7,164 bases of DNA from DASRAJ01 sp039920305 (GTDB taxonomy: Bacteria > Bacteroidota > Bacteroidia > Chitinophagales > UBA10324), in the NCBI GenBank assembly GCA_039920305.1, contig JBDSEA010000099.1:1-7164 (forward strand). The letters run 5' to 3'. The notes below the pieces were generated by a model that made no database searches, was not told where the DNA came from, and worked only from the letters and a program-made list of their open reading frames with translations. How positions within the stretch are numbered: position 1 is the stretch's first letter; each line of letters starts with the position of its first letter. The position numbers were made by a program, and so were the translations under genes. This document shows, in pieces, positions 5,701 through 7,164 of the stretch.

Positions 5701-6545
5701 GATTTGATCTTGACCGGCTGAAAAGCGATTCCACATTCAGGGTGAGAAAAATTTACCTCACTGGCAGCACAGCCGAGGTAACACGCGATAAGACAATACC
5801 CTTTATACATGGTGAAGTGAAGCTTATGCCGACGCAACTGATCTATTTCTCACATAGCTCATTTAATATCGATTCGGTGGTTATTAAAAACAGCACTGTG
5901 AATTATCATGAGCGCTCCAGCCTCACCAACCGCGAGGGTCTTGTTCCCGTGAACCATATAAATGCGCTTATCAGAAATCTAAGAAATGATCGCAAAAATA
6001 TTCCAGACACTCTTTTTATTGTAGGTAAAGCGCAATTTCTCGATACAAAAATTCCTAAGTTTTCCTATCAGGAAGCATATAGTGATAGCTTATCCTCTTT
6101 TACCCTCGTAGTTAAGGCTTCAGCAACACCGCTCACTGATTTCAGTAAAATCACCAACCCGCTTGCCGCCATTGATATCAACAGCGGGTGGTGTGATACC
6201 ATCGTTGCCCGCATTAGTGGAAATAAGTATGCAGCCATAGGGCAAATGCAGTTTTATTATCACGACTTAAAAATTAGTCTTCTGAATAAGGAAGACACGC
6301 TGAACAAGCGCCTCGCGCTGTCGTTTGTAAATTTTATTGCAAACAGGTTTGTGATTAAGACTAATAATCAAAAGCGATCTTCTATTTTCTTTGTAAGGAA
6401 CCAGGAGAAATTTATTTTTTCTTACTGGAATAGTATTCTGCTCAGCGGCATATTGAGCAGTGCAGGAATAAAAAGCAACCGAAAATATTACAAAGAATAC
6501 CAGCGCATGAAGGAACAGTACAAGCTGCCCGAAGGTAATTTCTGA
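2766..6545 (+). CDS. AsmA-like giant periplasmic protein with N-terminal membrane anchor
   Basis: A 1259-residue product, close in length to E. coli TamB and YhdP. Residues 9-30 are a single transmembrane helix, followed by a predicted periplasmic body. The first stretch after the helix (about 34-75: LLKDMVETQSQGQYHLNARQ, then SPFKCRLQLKNASI) has the pattern seen at the start of AsmA/YhdP/DUF748-type proteins, where a beta-strand groove begins. The body is beta-rich with a recurring motif of a hydrophobic strand, a polar turn and VNY: LLNISNGIVNY (484-494), LRINHAKVNY (777-786) and STVNYHER (1043-1050). Weaker versions occur near 152-160 and 314-327. The last 215 residues include a KYAAIGQMQFYYHDLKI-like block (from about 1154), FIANRFVIKTNN and FIFSYWNSILLSGILSSAG, an ending I associate with Bacteroidota AsmA-like proteins. 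Family members are thought to shuttle lipids between inner and outer membranes or help outer-membrane assembly; the specific role here is inference. The ATG is supported by AGAAGG at 2755-2760. The gene appears monocistronic. Confidence 0.8.
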   Translation: MPPVHRHIKTSILIAAIAAFVLAACYLLFQYKATRLLKDMVETQSQGQYHLNARQVILSPFKCRLQLKNASIEQQERNFADTRSIIRLPALYLQLRSWSFLFSDDKLFIDTVSLVAPVFETFVNSNSEINGISIQTANFFKGLQQVVQLLNVRSFHLENGSFILHPYHASVPFSILNINFSIRNFGRAAGKRNSFMSADDIDLLIPHQEWKINDGNHEIRFNRIHFSGKDQYFELDSCTFISYGTDKKSDVALSIDKVSFRSDSLFAIYKNNELIIDTLTCQHPVLAIHINGDQARDSAIDLRESLKNFFINLHIQHIDIDSGQLSIVSTHDGRTSNYTSLKNDLKIDDLSIRPDESPFLTTGNINMQLKELVFFTPDSLFQLKVEEFDLYNNEIHFKNAFFSPTNKNHHLESFSVMIPVLSLHQLNLEDLLEKKLGADVAEMKSPIVIIKTNRDKKSDEHGDENLAGFYNALHGLSLLLRVNLLNISNGIVNYESLSDNGFTADMKDFNASILLNDFLNSASLIDIKHSAPFIHVAQIGIHSDAIDATANELLYRGSQQHNGIGRIEFQASDKILIKGKDVYWQKLNWEELKSNGSIIADSIYAGELSVSTFQNTGHDVKNPATLPVVNIRKLNAEKLSMNLELNDAQLHGEGEQILVTALSTTDQHFFWEGLSGMFRKTSFKTSQLTLTADQITLNAPGKTSLSGVIAGIKNQTVHCSLTFPEVEVTSAVSNTDFSNIQFQTVNVDNPVIGITQSPHSSSGHSVKIPLAIATDYLRINHAKVNYTFEKPDDTVTATSISDITILNFSLNAESSAFQSIDVKSSEVAVQNRNVKVVAPNLLFQVKNGEVLNEAGRMTMKGLLSGQWDNAGLSYIRNDSSVLRLSEINGSVDPISLSSVQVTEWNKLLQKTNIKRSHIVFNSASHYFSCNNASWNSQTGTVAMKSISFQPKDSVNDFFEETAYQTDYIKLNGDSLALSGFDLDRLKSDSTFRVRKIYLTGSTAEVTRDKTIPFIHGEVKLMPTQLIYFSHSSFNIDSVVIKNSTVNYHERSSLTNREGLVPVNHINALIRNLRNDRKNIPDTLFIVGKAQFLDTKIPKFSYQEAYSDSLSSFTLVVKASATPLTDFSKITNPLAAIDINSGWCDTIVARISGNKYAAIGQMQFYYHDLKISLLNKEDTLNKRLALSFVNFIANRFVIKTNNQKRSSIFFVRNQEKFIFSYWNSILLSGILSSAGIKSNRKYYKEYQRMKEQYKLPEGNF

Positions 6546-6646
6546 GGGATTTACTACGAAAAAGCTAAATTTTGTCTTTGCTGATTATATCAACGCTTCG
6601 GCACGATTGGTGAATACATGAAGAGATACGCATAAATCAATAAAAA

Positions 6647-6925
6647 GTGACCGACGCAACAATTCTGGAACTTGTTAAAAAGGGAAACCGGCTGGGCATT
6701 AAAGGATTATATGATAAATACTCCTCTCAGTTTCTTCAACTCATTCGCAGCTTATATCCTCAGATCCATGAGGGGAAGGCCGAGGAACTATTATTGCATG
6801 TATTAATACGTACATGGATCAATAGACAACGACTTCCCCGATCCGCTGAAAAGCTTTATCCTTGGCTTAGTTCCATTTTGCGGGAAGAGTTAATCCGTCT
6901 TGTTCCTGTCACCCCATCCAGCTAA
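6647..6925 (+). CDS. Small sigma-70 region-2-like protein without region 4
   Basis: A 92-residue product resembling only the first domain of an ECF-type sigma factor. Residues 8-30 (ELVKKGNRLGIKGLYDKY...) match region 2.1, 45-59 (AEELLLHVLIRTWIN) match region 2.2, and 71-85 (YPWLSSILREELIRL) match regions 2.3-2.4. A region 4 helix-turn-helix is absent: the stop at 6923-6925 follows at once and the next ORF is unrelated. Several residues usually conserved for core RNA polymerase and -10 DNA contact are changed. The D-x-x-Q-E pattern of 2.2 is E47-x-x-L50-H51, and the N and D of the WLxxIARNxxxD stretch are E80 and R84. It may therefore be a degenerate sigma, a decoy or adaptor, or a remnant. 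The start must be GTG at 6647 or later, because an in-frame TAA lies at 6641-6643. A loose TA-N3-TTTG sequence at 6566-6574 is the only nearby promoter candidate. It is probably co-transcribed with the gene at 6947. Confidence 0.65.
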   Translation: MTDATILELVKKGNRLGIKGLYDKYSSQFLQLIRSLYPQIHEGKAEELLLHVLIRTWINRQRLPRSAEKLYPWLSSILREELIRLVPVTPSS

Positions 6926-6946
6926 AAGTTAATTAAATTCTACGTT

Positions 6947-7164
6947 ATGAATAAACAAAATGAGAATTTACAATCCAATTCGGAGAATCCGGAAAAGAAT
7001 AATCCACCTACAGAACAGCCTCAGAAAAAGGAAAGCTATAACGATTACTCTAAGGAGAAAAATAATGATCCTACTAAAGAAGGAGACGATAAGTCGGGCA
7101 AGGAACAACAACCTCCTACGGCCAGTAATAATCAAGATGGTTCGCTGAGTGATGATGCCTATCG
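6947..7164 (+). CDS. Unknown protein with disordered hydrophilic N-terminus (3' end outside the window)
   Basis: An ATG at 6947 opens a frame that stays open for 72 codons to the window edge, starting MNKQNENLQSNSENPEKN and ending ...GSLSDDAYR. The visible part is dominated by Asn, Gln, Lys, Glu, Asp, Ser and Pro, with no hydrophobic segment, so it is probably disordered and would be cytoplasmic or precede a later membrane domain. It begins 21 bp after the stop of the sigma-like gene, in the same direction, and so probably shares its transcript. Where a sigma gene is followed closely by another gene, the second often encodes an anti-sigma or membrane partner; nothing visible here proves that. 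No domain is recognisable. A competing open frame on the same strand at 6960-7148 is very basic (Arg/Ile-rich) and looks like a shadow of this one. Confidence 0.7.
   Translation, partial: MNKQNENLQSNSENPEKNNPPTEQPQKKESYNDYSKEKNNDPTKEGDDKSGKEQQPPTASNNQDGSLSDDAY

Overview
The window looks like chromosomal DNA from a member of the Bacteroidota, probably an environmental lineage near Chitinophagales or Sphingobacteriales. Three things support this. The GyrA N-terminus reads like Bacteroidota gyrase. Boxes of the Bacteroidota form TAnnTTTG lie 40-50 bp upstream of two large genes. The predicted secreted proteins are of types common in that phylum: a beta-barrel ending in GIIIPFGKK, and a very long AsmA-like protein. 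The phylum assignment is an inference from familiarity with these families; no search was run.

Layout. Positions 1-699 (minus strand) are the first 233 codons of gyrA, running off the left edge, with a promoter box at 755-748. Positions 700-1090 hold no convincing gene but carry repeat fragments. Positions 1091-1819 (plus) encode a small secreted protein, probably an outer-membrane beta-barrel. Positions 1820-2765 are a decayed accessory patch. It contains a 110-bp inverted-repeat element (1871-1980) with a perfect 10-bp hairpin at its right end, then the C-terminal half of a HicB-type antitoxin (1975-2088), an overlapping frameshifted HicA-type toxin (2085-2279), another repeat core (2355-2380) and about 380 bp of apparently non-coding DNA. 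Positions 2766-6545 (plus) encode a 1259-residue AsmA-like protein with an N-terminal membrane anchor. Positions 6647-6925 (plus) encode a 92-residue protein resembling sigma-70 region 2 only. Positions 6947-7164 (plus) are the start of a gene whose visible part is a hydrophilic, low-complexity, probably disordered N-terminus.

How it fits together. gyrA and the AsmA-like gene are ordinary core genes. The DNA between them (700-2765) behaves like an accessory scrap yard: repeats on both strands, a dead hicBA toxin-antitoxin pair, and one intact barrel gene bracketed by a 15-bp direct repeat. The last two genes are 21 bp apart and probably form one operon, which could be a regulator and its partner. 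The best candidates for something undescribed are the palindromic repeat family containing GGTGAGGACACC and the region-2-only sigma-like protein, whose usual conserved residues are substituted. No large, complete new system is visible.
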